NCBI RefSeq assembly: GCF_022557175.1
Contig: NZ_CP092915.1
Span: 4,836,001 to 4,900,000 of the forward strand
Direction of reading: 5' to 3'
DNA from: Mycolicibacterium sp. YH-1
GTDB lineage: Bacteria; Actinomycetota; Actinomycetes; Mycobacteriales; Mycobacteriaceae
DNA: 64,000 nt
In this document: positions 54,823 through 63,739 of the stretch, in pieces
How the letters are laid out: each line of letters starts with the position of its first letter
Position numbering within the stretch: the first letter of the stretch is position 1
Translations under genes and position numbers: made by a program
Notes under the pieces: model-generated
Told to the model about the DNA's origin: nothing
Seen by the model: the letters and a program-made list of their open reading frames with translations, nothing else
The model's database searches: none

Positions 54823-56367
54823 TTACTTGCCGACCGGGAGGGTGCGGCTCTGCTCGCGTGCGAAGCCCTGGAGGTACCAGGGGCCGAGACCACCCTTGCC
54901 CGAGGAACCACTGGATTTCCATCCGCAGAACGTCTGGATGCCCGGCCAGGCGCCGGTGGTCGCCCCGGTGCGACGGTTGACGTAGAGCACGCCGGCCTCG
55001 ATCCGGTCGAGGAAGTCCTCGACCTCGGTCTCATCGGTGCTGAAAACCCCAGCGGCCAAGCCGTAATCAACCGCGTTAGCCTCGTCGATGGCGGCGTCGA
55101 ACGAATCCACCTTGGTGATGGTGACGAAGGGCAGGAACAGCTCCTTGCGGGTGAGTTCGTGCCCGGCGGGCAGCGCGGCGACCACGGTCGGATTGACGAA
55201 GTAACCTTCCCGGTCGGGCCGGTCTCCGCCGGCGACGATGGTCGCTCCGGCGGCGCGCGCGGATGCCACCGCCTCCTCGAAACGGGCCACGGCGGCCTCA
55301 TCGATGACGGGGCCCATGAAGGCACCGGCGTCTTCGGGAGCCGATACGGTCAACGCCTGCACTCGCTGGGCCAGTTTCGCAACGAATTCATCGTGCACCT
55401 CGGCCTGTACCACCACGCGGGAGCAGGCCGAACACTTCTGACCCGACAGTCCGTACGCCGACCTGGCCACTCCTTCTGCCGCAGCGTCGATGTCGGCGTT
55501 ACTCGAGACCACCGTGACGTTCTTGCCGCCCATCTCGGCCAGTACCGGTCGACCGAACGGGCCGTCGTTGAGCGCGCGCACCATGTTCCACCCGATCTCC
55601 GCCGACCCGGTGAAGGCGATGCCGTCGACCGGCGCGGCCGTCAGCGCCTTGCCGGTGGCAGCGCCCCCATGGATGAGATTGACCACTCCGGCAGGGGTGT
55701 GCCGGGCCAGGATCTCGGTGACGATGGCACCCGAACGTGGCGCCTTGTCACTGGGCTTCATCACCACGGTGTTACCCATCAGCAGTGCAGCCGTCGCCAT
55801 TCCGATGTTAAGGGCGGCGGGGAAGTTGAACGGCCCGATTACGGCGAACACCCCATAGGGACGTAGCAGGTCGGTGTTCTCCTCGTTGGGATCGGCCGAG
55901 TTCATCCTGGTACGGAAGTCACCCGACTCCTCGAACTGGGTGGTGTACGTGTCAACGAGGTCGACGACCTCCTGGGCTTCTCCGAGCGCTTCCAACCTCG
56001 ACTTACCCGTCTCGGCGGACAGGATTCCGGCGATCTCGACCAAACGGTCCTCGAAGTCCCGCTGTGCGGCGCGCAGTGCCGCGGCGCGTTTGACCGTCGA
56101 AGTCCGGCGCCAATCCTTCTGCGCCTCCTTGGCTGCGGCCACTGCATCAGCGACTAGCGTCTCGTCGGCTGCGTGAGCCCGGGTGACGACCTCGCCGGGG
56201 TGCGCAGGATTGACGCGGGTGAACACCTCGCCGGAGTTGACCTCGCGGCCGCCGATCAGATGACCCAGCGTGCCGCCGGTGGTGCGGCCCTTCTGAAGCG
56301 CGGCTTCGAAGGCCTCCGCCGTGCCGACGTCGGTTTGCGTGCTGGCGTAGTTCACGCGTGCATTCAC
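54823..56367 (-). CDS. Aldehyde dehydrogenase, delta-1-pyrroline-5-carboxylate-dehydrogenase-like
   Basis: A 514-residue ALDH. Motifs: GPFNFPAALNIG, catalytic Glu in LAEMGGKN, Cys in SGQKCSACSR, and a C-terminal WKSSGSSGKGGLGPWYLQGF that is typical of P5C dehydrogenases and relatives acting on glutamate-semialdehyde-like substrates. GTG 56367 is preceded by AAGGAG and overlaps the oxidase stop by four bases. With the oxidase and GDH it would turn an imino or semialdehyde product into an amino acid such as glutamate. The specific aldehyde is not proven. Confidence 0.88.
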   Translation of the reverse strand: MNARVNYASTQTDVGTAEAFEAALQKGRTTGGTLGHLIGGREVNSGEVFTRVNPAHPGEVVTRAHAADETLVADAVAAAKEAQKDWRRTSTVKRAAALRAAQRDFEDRLVEIAGILSAETGKSRLEALGEAQEVVDLVDTYTTQFEESGDFRTRMNSADPNEENTDLLRPYGVFAVIGPFNFPAALNIGMATAALLMGNTVVMKPSDKAPRSGAIVTEILARHTPAGVVNLIHGGAATGKALTAAPVDGIAFTGSAEIGWNMVRALNDGPFGRPVLAEMGGKNVTVVSSNADIDAAAEGVARSAYGLSGQKCSACSRVVVQAEVHDEFVAKLAQRVQALTVSAPEDAGAFMGPVIDEAAVARFEEAVASARAAGATIVAGGDRPDREGYFVNPTVVAALPAGHELTRKELFLPFVTITKVDSFDAAIDEANAVDYGLAAGVFSTDETEVEDFLDRIEAGVLYVNRRTGATTGAWPGIQTFCGWKSSGSSGKGGLGPWYLQGFAREQSRTLPVGK

Positions 56368-57560
56368 TGTTGTGCTCCTTGCAGGTTGAGTCCGACGACC
56401 GCCGGATCGGATGATGCGAGACGGGCTGAATCCCATTTGGATCCAGGACCCGCCAATGTCGGTGTGACACCTTGCAGGTATTCGGTCACCGTCAGCCCGA
56501 TGGCAGGTGAAAGTTGAATACCGTTGCCGCCAGCGCCGATTGCGCAGACTACGCGCTCGTTCAATGGGTGCGGCCCCACAACAGGTTGCTGATCGAATGA
56601 CATGGGGTACATACCGGCCCAGCCGCGGCCGATCCCTGCGCCATCGAGCTTCGGTAGGCGCTCGGCGAGCGCCTCGGCGATCTGTTCGGTGAACGATTCA
56701 TCGGCTTTGTAGGAGACGCTGTCGGGATTGCTGGCGTCCTGGATGGTCTCCTCGGTGTGCAAACCAGCGAACAACGAGACCTCGTTCTCATGCCGAAAGT
56801 ACAGGCCGGCGCGTCCGCTGCCGGGCACGTAATCCATGACCGATGTCATGACGTACCCCAACGGCTTGCTCAAGGTCACCGTGATCGCCTGATGGCGTTG
56901 CGGATTCAGCGTCACAGGTGCACCGAGCAGGTCGCCGACCTTGCCGGCCCATCCGCCGGCCGCGTTCACCACAACGTCGGCGACGACCTCTCCACGAGTT
57001 GTCTGCAGTACGAACTCTCCCCCGCTGGCTGAGGTCGCTCCCAGCAGCTTGGCCTTCTGGAGGATTGTGGCTCCGTGCCGGCGCGCGATGTCGCCCATCA
57101 CGTTGGAGAACAGATGCCCGTCGACGTAACCGTCACTGGGCCCGTACAGGCCTCCGATCCGGTCGCCCATCTCCAGTTGCGGGATGAGCTTGGCGATTTC
57201 GGCTCTGTCCAGGACGCGCGCGTCATCGACGCCGTGCTTCCTCTGCAGGTCGATACTGCGGGCGTAGCTTTCGAGCGCCTGTTCCGAATCGCCCAGCCGT
57301 AGATAACCGTTGGTGTTGAAGTGCAGACCGTCGGTGGCAGCCAGCTCCTTGGCGAATCGAAGCCCGAACGCGCGCACCGCGATGTCGAACTCGTTCATGT
57401 ATTGCGTTTCGATGATGCCGATCGACCGGCTCGACGACCCCTCGGCGATGTGTTCGGCTTCCACGACGGTCACATCGAACTGGCCTGCCTTGGCCAGGTG
57501 TAACGCCGTCGACAGACCAAGCGCACCGGCACCCACGATCGCCACGCGCGTTCTATTCAT
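56364..57560 (-). CDS. FAD-dependent amino-acid oxidoreductase (sarcosine oxidase / DadA-like)
   Basis: A 398-residue DAO-family flavoprotein. The dinucleotide motif VAIVGAGALGLSTALHLAKAG is split here as GAGALGLSTALHL near 11-23; VNAAGGWAGKVGDLLG and IGAGGNGIQLSPAIG are the family's later FAD motifs. It oxidises a secondary or D-amino acid, often to an imine with loss of formaldehyde in the case of sarcosine. ATG 57560 has a strong GGAGG before it. First gene of the minus-strand operon of six, with an IclR-type site 34 bases upstream. Confidence 0.88.
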   Translation of the reverse strand: MNRTRVAIVGAGALGLSTALHLAKAGQFDVTVVEAEHIAEGSSSRSIGIIETQYMNEFDIAVRAFGLRFAKELAATDGLHFNTNGYLRLGDSEQALESYARSIDLQRKHGVDDARVLDRAEIAKLIPQLEMGDRIGGLYGPSDGYVDGHLFSNVMGDIARRHGATILQKAKLLGATSASGGEFVLQTTRGEVVADVVVNAAGGWAGKVGDLLGAPVTLNPQRHQAITVTLSKPLGYVMTSVMDYVPGSGRAGLYFRHENEVSLFAGLHTEETIQDASNPDSVSYKADESFTEQIAEALAERLPKLDGAGIGRGWAGMYPMSFDQQPVVGPHPLNERVVCAIGAGGNGIQLSPAIGLTVTEYLQGVTPTLAGPGSKWDSARLASSDPAVVGLNLQGAQQ

Positions 57561-57593
57561 CTGATCCTCCATTCCCAGCGCCGCGCCGGGACT

Positions 57594-57610
57594 TGTTCGC
57601 AATGCGCCCA
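57594..57610. promoter_or_regulatory. Putative IclR operator, copy F (before the oxidase operon)
   Basis: TGTTCGC-AAT-GCGCCCA, 34 bases before the ATG at 57560. A second core, GTGTGCGCAC, follows at about 57620 in the same gap with the divergent IclR gene. Confidence 0.6.
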
Positions 57611-57801
57611 CTTAATCGGTGTGCGCACGGATCAGTGTGCCGTCCGTCTCCTCCCGCGTCAATAGCCGTGCAAACTCGTCCGATCCCGATGTCGACTGCA
57701 CGCATAGCGAACACAGGGGCGAACGTTGCGGTCGAAGCGATCCGGGCCGGTATGTTTTAGATGGCCGCTCACACGTGGCGCGACACAGAGGAGAGCTTTC
57801 G

Positions 57802-58623
57802 ATGGAAGACGAGCGCGAACGCCACTACGTGCAATCTCTCGAACGCGGACTGGCCGTCATCCAGTCCTTCAGCGAGTCCCGGGATCGGCAGACAATCGCG
57901 GATGTCGCTGAAGCCACCGGATTAACCCGCGCCGCAGCTCGCCGCTTCGTCCTCACCTTGGTGGACCTGGGGTACTTGCGCGCCGATGGGCGCTATTTCG
58001 CCATGACGCCCAAGATTCTCGAACTGGGTTACTCGTACTTGACGTCAGCTCCCCTGTCGGCGACCGTGCTGCCACACCTGACCGACCTGATCTCGACGGT
58101 GAGATCGAGCACCCCACTATCCATCCTCGACGCGGGCCTCACACTGTTGCAGGGTTCCGACGTCGTTTATGTCGCACACGCACGTGCCGAGAATCTGTTC
58201 ATGCTGAATGCCTCGACCGGAACTCGCTTTCCTGCCTGGATAACCTCGACTGGTCGAGTGCTGCTGAGCGCTCTGTCCGACCAGGAACTGGACGAGTACC
58301 TCAAGGGCGTCGAGATCACCAAGTACACCGACATGACGGTCAATTCGAAGTCTCTGCTACGCAGGAGTATTCGCGACATCACTGCGCGTGGATGGGCCGT
58401 TCTTGACCAGGAATTCGACGAACGACTATGCGCCTACGCCGTTCCCGTCTACGATCGCTCGCGGCATCCCGTTGCTGCACTGAACCTCTCGGTGATGCAC
58501 ACGTCGTCGCACCCCGAAGAGTACGAGTCGCCTCTGATTAACACCATGACCAACACCGCCGCTCGCATCGAAGCCGACCTGCGCCTCCGTGGCGGCACCG
58601 GCGACTTGGCGCAATCGGTGTAG
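57802..58623 (+). CDS. IclR family transcriptional regulator (copy 2)
   Basis: A 273-residue IclR protein, clearly paralogous to the one at 33457 (MEDERERHYVQSLERGL against EEDRERYFVQSFARGL; AAARRFVLTL in the recognition helix of both; DQEFDERLCAYAVP in the effector domain). GAGGAG precedes ATG 57802. Divergent from the oxidase operon it presumably controls. PcaR/PobR-type members can activate or repress. Confidence 0.92.
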   Translation: MEDERERHYVQSLERGLAVIQSFSESRDRQTIADVAEATGLTRAAARRFVLTLVDLGYLRADGRYFAMTPKILELGYSYLTSAPLSATVLPHLTDLISTVRSSTPLSILDAGLTLLQGSDVVYVAHARAENLFMLNASTGTRFPAWITSTGRVLLSALSDQELDEYLKGVEITKYTDMTVNSKSLLRRSIRDITARGWAVLDQEFDERLCAYAVPVYDRSRHPVAALNLSVMHTSSHPEEYESPLINTMTNTAARIEADLRLRGGTGDLAQSV

Positions 58624-58951
58624 CGACAACCGGCGGCCCTGCAGCGATGTTCCCGTGTACTGGAACCACACGATGACGGGCGCTCAGACGGGCTCCCTTG
58701 AACACCGGATCCATCACCGATTCAACCAGTGCCGACACGTTACCCATGTTGCGCGGCCCGCTAGCTGAACATTGGTCCGAGACTGTCCGGCATCGAAGGG
58801 CCCGCTTGGTGTTGCGGCGTCCGTTCACCGAACTCTGCAGTGCAACTTGATCGGTGAATGACGCATCCGGCACCTTGCCAGAAGGCAGTGTCGCCTCCGA
58901 TGGGTCGGTCAGCTCGTCAGTCCCTCAATCTGGCGTCTCGTTCTGACGCAA
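58624..58951. other. 328-base gap between the IclR and LysR genes
   Basis: A minus-strand frame (58538-58873) starts MPDASFTDQVALQSS, but it runs into the IclR gene and I recognise no domain. No terminator or RNA is evident. Confidence 0.4.
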
Positions 58952-59836
58952 TTAGCGTGCAATCCGGGCGAGAATCGCGACTACGTGCGTCGTGATCTGA
59001 TCATGCTCAGAAGTCGGCCACGCAGCGACGAGTTCGACTCCGAGGCTGCGGGGCCGCAACGGGCGGTAGACCACTCCGGCTATGTCTAAGGCAGACGTCG
59101 GCGCAGGTACGATCGCTACTCCAAGGCCCGCCGCTACAAGGGTGACCAGGGTCGAGGTTTCCTCAACTTCGTGGCGCACCCGGGGGGTGAAGCCATTGTC
59201 GGCGCACAGCGTGGTCAGCAGCGATCCCATGACAGACCGACCGCCACCCACATGCGCCACCAAGTCCTCGTTTCGAAGATCGGCCACCGACAACTCTTTT
59301 CGCATGCTCAACCGATGCCCTTCGGGTAGCGCGGCTAGCAGTGCGTCACGGCGGATGATCTCGGTGGACAGCCCCCGATCGACCACCGGAGGACGCAACA
59401 GCGCCAGGTCGATGTCCCCTGCGGCCAGCGCAGACAGCTGGGCTGGGGCTAGCATCTCGCCACGCACCCGGACGTCGACGTCGGGAAGCATCTCGCCGAG
59501 CGTGCGGACGAGTTGAGGCAGCACCGAATAGGTCGCTGAGCCGACACACCCGATGGTGAGGCGGCCGGTGGTTCCCATGGCGGCGCGACGAGCTAGGTCA
59601 GCGGCGTCGTCCACCGAATCGAGGATCTTCACCACCCGTTTCAGGTACGCCTTGCCGGCCGGGGTTAGCTCGACGCTGCGGGTGGTGCGGACCAGCAGCG
59701 CGACACCCAACTCGCTTTCGAGCTGCCGGATCTGCTGCGATAGTGGTGGTTGAGCGATGAGCAGCCGCTGCGCAGCGCGGCCGAAGTGGAGTTCTTCGGC
59801 GACGGCCCGGAAGTAGCGTAGGTGTCGCAATTCCAT
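58952..59836 (-). CDS. LysR family transcriptional regulator
   Basis: A 294-residue LysR protein of the CatM/BenM type. The N-terminal winged HTH is MELRHLRYFRAVAEELHFGR through PPLSQQIRQLE (split around residues 1-41), followed by a two-lobed effector domain. It is divergent from the pcaFIJ-like operon, with a palindrome at 59862 between them, so it is the likely activator of those genes in response to muconate, beta-ketoadipate or a similar acid. Confidence 0.92.
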   Translation of the reverse strand: MELRHLRYFRAVAEELHFGRAAQRLLIAQPPLSQQIRQLESELGVALLVRTTRSVELTPAGKAYLKRVVKILDSVDDAADLARRAAMGTTGRLTIGCVGSATYSVLPQLVRTLGEMLPDVDVRVRGEMLAPAQLSALAAGDIDLALLRPPVVDRGLSTEIIRRDALLAALPEGHRLSMRKELSVADLRNEDLVAHVGGGRSVMGSLLTTLCADNGFTPRVRHEVEETSTLVTLVAAGLGVAIVPAPTSALDIAGVVYRPLRPRSLGVELVAAWPTSEHDQITTHVVAILARIAR

Positions 59837-59861
59837 TAGGACTTCCTACCTATAAAAACCG

Positions 59862-59879
59862 CTGAATTAAGTAATTCAG
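59862..59879. promoter_or_regulatory. Symmetrical AT-rich site between LysR and thiolase genes
   Basis: CTGAATTA-AG-TAATTCAG has perfect 8-bp arms, 26 bases upstream of the LysR start and 31 upstream of the thiolase start. Placement and AT content suit a LysR binding site. Confidence 0.65.
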
Positions 59880-59909
59880 GATACCTGCGCCGCGGCCTAC
59901 CGTCGAGGC

Positions 59910-61121
59910 ATGGATGTCGTAATCTGCAGTCCTGTCCGAACTCCGGTAGGCCGGATGGGCGGCGCCTTGGCTGCGCTGACCGCCACTGATCTCGCCTCCG
60001 CCGCGCTGCGCGCGCTGATCGATCGCACGGGGCTGGGAGAACACGATATCGACGACGTCGTTCTCGGCCACGGCTACGCCAGTGGCGAGGCCCCGGCCAT
60101 CGGCCGCATCGCCGCTCTGGGAGCTGGCTTGGGCACCAGGGTGCCCGGCCTGCAGATCGATCGCCGGTGCGGTTCCGGTTTGCAGGCAGTGCTCTACGCT
60201 GCGGGGCAGGTAGCCACCGGCGCGGCCACTGTGGTGGTAGCCGGCGGGGCGGAATCGATGTCCAATGTCGAGCACTACGCCCTAGGCCTACGGACCGGCG
60301 TCCACCAAGGTGGTATCTCGCTGATGGACCGCCTAGACAGGGCCCGCGAAACTGCCGGGGGCAGTTTATATCCCATTCCCGGCGGCATGATCGAAACCGC
60401 CGAGAACCTGCGCCGCGAATACGGCATTACGCGTGACGCGCAGGATGAGCTATCGGCGCGCTCCCATCGGCGAGCCGTTGCCGCCCACGAGGCAGGTCAT
60501 TTCGCAGAGGAACTGGTGCCCGTAATTGTTGCAGGTAAGCGCGGCAAGCCCGATGTCCTCGTTGATCGTGACGAGCATCCGCGGACCGCTATCAGCGTCG
60601 AAACGCTGGCCGCGTTGCGTCCGATACGGGCCAAGATCGATGCCGGGTCGACGGTCACCGCCGGTAATGCATCCGGCCAAAGCGACGGCGCCGCGCTGTG
60701 TGTCGTCACCACCGCCGCGGACGCGGTCCGGCTGGGACTGACACCGATGCTGGCCCTGCGGTCATGGGCCGTGACTGGCTGCCGCCCCGACGTCATGGGC
60801 ATCGGCCCCGTGCATGCCAGCGCGACCGCACTTCAGCGAGCCGGACTCACCCTCGACGACATCGACCTGATCGAACTCAACGAGGCGTTCGCTGCACAGG
60901 TGCTGGCGGTGCTTGCCCAGTGGAATGTTGATCCACTCGATGACCGACTAAACCCGAACGGATCCGGCATCTCCCTGGGCCATCCGATCGGCGCGACCGG
61001 CGCGCGGATTCTGGCCACCGCGGCTCACGAAGCGTGGCGCCGTGGTGCGCACACCGTCCTGGAAACCATGTGCATCGGCGGCGGGCAGGGCTTGGCCGCC
61101 GTGTTTGAGGTGGTTCAGTGA
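59910..61121 (+). CDS. pcaF: Thiolase (beta-ketoadipyl-CoA / acetyl-CoA acetyltransferase type)
   Basis: A 403-residue thiolase. Cys87 in DRRCGSGLQA is the acyl-carrying nucleophile, the His is in GHPIGATGARI, and the second Cys is in CIGGGQGLA. With a class I CoA-transferase pair directly downstream and a LysR upstream, the natural assignment is the last beta-ketoadipate step (beta-ketoadipyl-CoA to succinyl-CoA plus acetyl-CoA). An acetoacetate-type role with the same transferase pair remains possible. Confidence 0.8.
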   Translation: MDVVICSPVRTPVGRMGGALAALTATDLASAALRALIDRTGLGEHDIDDVVLGHGYASGEAPAIGRIAALGAGLGTRVPGLQIDRRCGSGLQAVLYAAGQVATGAATVVVAGGAESMSNVEHYALGLRTGVHQGGISLMDRLDRARETAGGSLYPIPGGMIETAENLRREYGITRDAQDELSARSHRRAVAAHEAGHFAEELVPVIVAGKRGKPDVLVDRDEHPRTAISVETLAALRPIRAKIDAGSTVTAGNASGQSDGAALCVVTTAADAVRLGLTPMLALRSWAVTGCRPDVMGIGPVHASATALQRAGLTLDDIDLIELNEAFAAQVLAVLAQWNVDPLDDRLNPNGSGISLGHPIGATGARILATAAHEAWRRGAHTVLETMCIGGGQGLAAVFEVVQ

Positions 61122-61777
61122 TGGTCACTATCTGCGACACCACCGCCGACGCAGTATCCGACATCAAAGACGGCAGCACCGTTCTGATAGGTGGTTTCGG
61201 CATGGCGGGCATGCCAGTCCAGCTCATCGACGCGCTGATCAACCATGGAGCAACGGACCTCACTGTGGTGTCGAACAACGCCGGTAACGGAGACACTGGC
61301 CTGGCTGCACTGCTGGCCGCCAAGCGCGTTCGGAAGATCATCTGCTCTTTCCCGAGACAGTCCGATTCCTGGGTCTTCGACGGCCTCTACCGTTCCGGCG
61401 ACATCGAACTCGAGGTGGTGCCCCAAGGAACCCTTGCCGAGCGGATGCGTGCCGCCGGCGCCGGCATCGGCGCGTTCTACTGCCCCACCGCAGCCGGGAC
61501 ACCGCTAGCAGAAGGCAAAGAAGAACGCGTGATCGATGGCCGCACCTACATCCTGGAGTATCCGTTGACCGGCGAGGTCGCCCTGATTGGCGCATACCGC
61601 TCCGACCGGATGGGCAACCTGGTCTACCGCAAGACGGCCCGCAACTTCGGACCCGTGATGGCCACCGCCGCGGCCCTGACCATCGCCCAGGTCACCGAAG
61701 TAGTCGACACCGGCACGCTCGATCCCGAGGTCATAGTCACTCCCAGCATCTACGTCGACAAGGTAGTGGCGGTGTGA
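61121..61777 (+). CDS. pcaI: 3-oxoacid CoA-transferase subunit A
   Basis: A 218-residue alpha subunit of a class I CoA-transferase: GGFGMAGMP glycine-rich loop near 25-33, SNNAGNGDTGLAAL and GTLAERMRAAGAG. The ATG overlaps the thiolase stop by one base (TGATG). With subunit B it moves CoA from succinyl-CoA to 3-oxoadipate (or another 3-oxoacid). Confidence 0.85.
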   Translation: MVTICDTTADAVSDIKDGSTVLIGGFGMAGMPVQLIDALINHGATDLTVVSNNAGNGDTGLAALLAAKRVRKIICSFPRQSDSWVFDGLYRSGDIELEVVPQGTLAERMRAAGAGIGAFYCPTAAGTPLAEGKEERVIDGRTYILEYPLTGEVALIGAYRSDRMGNLVYRKTARNFGPVMATAAALTIAQVTEVVDTGTLDPEVIVTPSIYVDKVVAV

Positions 61778-62409
61778 GCGCGCTGACCAAAACACAGATG
61801 GCGGCCCTCGTTGCGCGCGATATCCCCGCAGGTTCCTACGTCAACCTCGGGATTGGGCAACCGACCACGGTGGCCGACCATCTTCCCGCCGAGGCCGGGA
61901 TCGTGCTGCACACCGAGAACGGCATGCTCAACATGGGACCGGCCGCTGTCGGCGATGAGGTCGACCCCGACCTGACCAACGCAGGGAAGGCTCCGGTAAC
62001 CGAACTGCCCGGCGCGGCCTACTTCCACCACGCCGACTCCTTCGCGATGATGCGCGGCGGGCATCTCGACGTCTGCGTGCTCGGGGCATTCCAGGTGTCG
62101 GCCACCGGCGACCTGGCCAACTGGCACACCGGAGCCCATGACGCGATTCCCGCTGTAGGCGGGGCCATGGACCTGGCTATCGGCGCCAAACAGGTGTTCG
62201 TGATGATGACGCTGTTCGCCAAAGACGGCTCCGCAAAATTGGTGCCGTCGTGCACCTACCCGCTGACCGGCCTAGGGTGCGTCTCCCGCGTCTATACCGA
62301 CCTGGCGGTCTTCGACATCACAGCCCACGGCGTCACCGTCAGGGACGCCTACGGCATCAGCCGCGCCGAACTGGCACAGCGCCTCGACGTGGCATTGATC
62401 GACGGCTGA
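61774..62409 (+). CDS. pcaJ: 3-oxoacid CoA-transferase subunit B
   Basis: A 211-residue beta subunit. VNLGIGQPTTVADHLP and HTENGMLNMGP are diagnostic; Glu48 in TENG is the residue that forms the glutamyl-CoA thioester. GTG 61774 overlaps the subunit A stop by four bases. Confidence 0.87.
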   Translation: MSALTKTQMAALVARDIPAGSYVNLGIGQPTTVADHLPAEAGIVLHTENGMLNMGPAAVGDEVDPDLTNAGKAPVTELPGAAYFHHADSFAMMRGGHLDVCVLGAFQVSATGDLANWHTGAHDAIPAVGGAMDLAIGAKQVFVMMTLFAKDGSAKLVPSCTYPLTGLGCVSRVYTDLAVFDITAHGVTVRDAYGISRAELAQRLDVALIDG

Positions 62410-62599
62410 GGCCTGACCGGCGACATCAACGAGACCTCTCCCCTCAGTTTCGATCTGCTCATGAACGCACGGTAACGCCACCGAGCAGCACCGGGCCCAC
62501 ACCGAAACGTGGTGAGCACCTGGTGCGTGAGACGGTGGTGTCTTCGGCCGACCTCACGTGTAAGCACGCATCGAATATCCGCTCCGGTCGGGCTCTGCG

Positions 62600-62730
62600 G
62601 CAGCGGCCCACGACATGTCGGCGCAGCTGCGCGAAGCGTACAAGCGAACCAGGCTCCTCAAGCAGGACGTCGAGGTGATGCTCCGCGCGGTCGGCTACAT
62701 GTCTCACGACGCCAACCAAAAATGCGTCGG
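62600..62730 (+). mobile_element. Possible IS3-type transposase (OrfA) remnant
   Basis: A short frame reads [20 protein letters not shown] and [12 protein letters not shown], which recalls the leucine-zipper end of IS3-family OrfA proteins. It is only about 40 residues, with no terminal repeats or OrfB seen. The remaining 62410-62801 gap holds the nuoA promoter region (TAAGCT at 62748 is a candidate -10). Confidence 0.3.
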
Positions 62731-62801
62731 GCCATCCGTTAACGAGACTAAGCTGTGTCGTAGCTCACATCGACAGCCCAACGAGGGAGCGACACGGCGG
62801 T

Positions 62802-63176
62802 ATGAACTCATACATACCCATCCTGGTACTCGGTGCCATCGCGGCCGCGTTCGCGGTCGGCTCGGTCGGCATCGCGGTCCTCATCGGCCCGAGGCGCTAC
62901 AACCGCGCCAAACTCGAGGCCTACGAGTGCGGTATCGAACCCATCGAACCGGGTTCGCCCAACAGCGAGGCCACCGGTCAACGGTTCCCGGTGAAGTACT
63001 ACCTGACCGCGATGTTGTTCATCGTCTTCGATATCGAGATCGTCTTCCTCTACCCGTGGGCGGTGTCCTTCGACTCCCTCGGACTGTTCGCCGTCATCGA
63101 GATGCTGCTGTTCATGCTGACCGTCTTCGTCGCGTACGCCTACGTCTGGCGCCGCGGCGGACTGAGCTGGGATTGA
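62802..63176 (+). CDS. nuoA: NADH-quinone oxidoreductase subunit A
   Basis: A 124-residue membrane subunit of Complex I with three helices. The loop [18 protein letters not shown] (about 33-50) and [18 protein letters not shown] are family signatures, with Cys39 and the Asp/Glu of helix 2 near the quinone site. GAGGGAG precedes the ATG. First gene of the nuo operon. Confidence 0.97.
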   Translation: MNSYIPILVLGAIAAAFAVGSVGIAVLIGPRRYNRAKLEAYECGIEPIEPGSPNSEATGQRFPVKYYLTAMLFIVFDIEIVFLYPWAVSFDSLGLFAVIEMLLFMLTVFVAYAYVWRRGGLSWD

Positions 63177-63181
63177 TCTGG

Positions 63182-63739
63182 ATGGGACTCGAAGAACGCC
63201 TGCCGGGTGGGATCCTGCTGTCGACCGTCGAGAAGGTCGCCGGCTACGTACGCAAGGGGTCACTATGGCCCGCCACCTTCGGCCTGGCGTGCTGCGCCAT
63301 CGAGATGATGGCCACCGCGGGGCCCAGATTCGACATCGCACGGTTCGGTATGGAGCGCTTCTCCGCCACCCCCCGCCAAGCCGACCTCATGATCGTCGCG
63401 GGCCGTGTCAGCCAGAAGATGGCGCCGGTGCTGCGGCAGGTGTACGACCAGATGGCCGAGCCCAAATGGGTTCTCGCGATGGGTGTCTGCGCATCGTCGG
63501 GCGGCATGTTCAACAACTACGCCGTCGTGCAGGGCGTCGACCACGTGGTGCCGGTCGACATCTACCTGCCGGGTTGCCCACCACGCCCGGAGATGCTGAT
63601 GAACGCCATCCTCATGCTGCACGCCAAGATCGCCGAGATGCCGCTGGGCGTCAACCGGGCCGAGGCCATCGCGGCCGCAGAGCAGGCCGCGCTCGCCTCC
63701 CGGCCGACCATCGAGTTCACGGGGTTGCTGCGGCCATGA
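63182..63739 (+). CDS. nuoB: NADH-quinone oxidoreductase subunit B
   Basis: A 185-residue peripheral subunit that carries iron-sulfur cluster N2. The four cysteine ligands are visible: Cys37 and Cys38 (GLACCAIE), Cys103 (GVCASSGG) and Cys132 (LPGCPPRPE). It starts at ATG 63182, five bases after the nuoA stop. Confidence 0.97.
   Translation: MGLEERLPGGILLSTVEKVAGYVRKGSLWPATFGLACCAIEMMATAGPRFDIARFGMERFSATPRQADLMIVAGRVSQKMAPVLRQVYDQMAEPKWVLAMGVCASSGGMFNNYAVVQGVDHVVPVDIYLPGCPPRPEMLMNAILMLHAKIAEMPLGVNRAEAIAAAEQAALASRPTIEFTGLLRP

Noticed and set aside
58538..58873. 111-codon minus-strand frame downstream of the second IclR gene
   Set aside because: It overlaps the IclR coding end and shows no family resemblance.
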